From Paracoccaceae bacterium (GTDB lineage: Bacteria; Pseudomonadota; Alphaproteobacteria; Rhodobacterales; Rhodobacteraceae): a stretch of DNA of 22,517 nucleotides. The notes under the pieces are model-generated. The model was given only the letters and a program-made list of their open reading frames with translations. It had not been told where the DNA came from and ran no database searches. Location of the stretch: NCBI GenBank assembly GCA_003500165.1, contig DNSZ01000131.1:956-23472 (forward strand), read 5' to 3'. The position numbers were made by a program, and so were the translations under genes. Of this stretch, positions 22,446 to 22,517 are shown one piece after another; positions within the stretch are counted from its first letter, which is position 1, and every line of letters starts with the position of its first letter.

Positions 22446-22517
22446 TCAGAGTGCGCTTAGGAAAGCAGAGGCGCGACGGCTGTCCTGTACGGCTCTTTCC
22501 TGTTCAACAGCGTTTTC
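22446..22517 (-). CDS. C-terminal end of an unknown upstream gene, partial
   Basis: The minus strand at the right edge is open for 23 residues ending AVQDSRRASAFLSAL and a TGA at 22448-22446, 4 nt before the 126-residue gene. The close spacing supports a real gene coupled to the next. Too little is visible to name it. Confidence 0.4.
   Translation of the reverse strand, partial: ENAVEQERAVQDSRRASAFLSAL

Noticed and set aside
1..22517. CRISPR array, rRNA or tRNA genes
   Set aside because: No regularly spaced direct repeats and no cloverleaf or rRNA-like sequence were noticed on either strand by eye; a tRNA or Rfam scan would confirm.

Overview
The window looks like a chromosomal segment of a high-GC alphaproteobacterium of the Rhodobacter/Paracoccus/Rhodovulum group (Rhodobacterales). 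The reasons are the very GC-rich coding sequence, the gene order ntrB-ntrC-ntrY-ntrX-trkA-trkH-hfq-hflX, an NtrC without the GAFTGA loop (a known Rhodobacter trait), a fused ispDF gene, and an alphaproteobacterial NADP-isocitrate dehydrogenase. All names are from reading the sequence by eye; no database search was run.

Layout. 1-971 (minus): a TerB-like gene overlapping a partial PhnD/SsuA-type substrate-binding protein gene. 972-3062 is an accessory block: a MITE-like palindromic repeat, a small lipoprotein, a LuxR-type regulator with a degenerate autoinducer pocket, and a decayed tyrosine-recombinase fragment fused to the tail of an alpha/beta hydrolase. The block is bounded by inverted copies of one 12-bp sequence. 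3063-13912 (minus) is a long co-directional core cluster: nitrogen two-component systems NtrBC and NtrYX, potassium uptake TrkA and TrkH, the RNA chaperone Hfq and the GTPase HflX. dusB/nifR3, which heads this operon in Rhodobacter capsulatus, is not present between ntrB and ispDF.

14082-16200 (plus) is a tightly overlapping ispDF-pgpA-cinA operon: isoprenoid precursors, phosphatidylglycerol synthesis and NMN deamidation. cinA runs 52 bp into the convergent coq10/ratA-like gene. A hypoxanthine phosphoribosyltransferase-like gene follows, broken by an in-frame TAG. Next comes a divergent pair: a membrane-anchored LuxR-type regulator and a secreted protein of unknown family, with a 22-bp palindrome between them. 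lipA (minus), a VIT/CCC1-type metal transporter (plus) and icd (plus) follow. The right edge holds an AT-richer two-gene minus-strand unit of unknown function.

The core is housekeeping. The most interesting items are the bounded accessory block at 1055-3008, the regulator/secreted-protein pair at 17366-18847, the broken hpt-like gene, and four start sites that look leaderless (a -10-like box 6-7 nt before the start codon and no Shine-Dalgarno).
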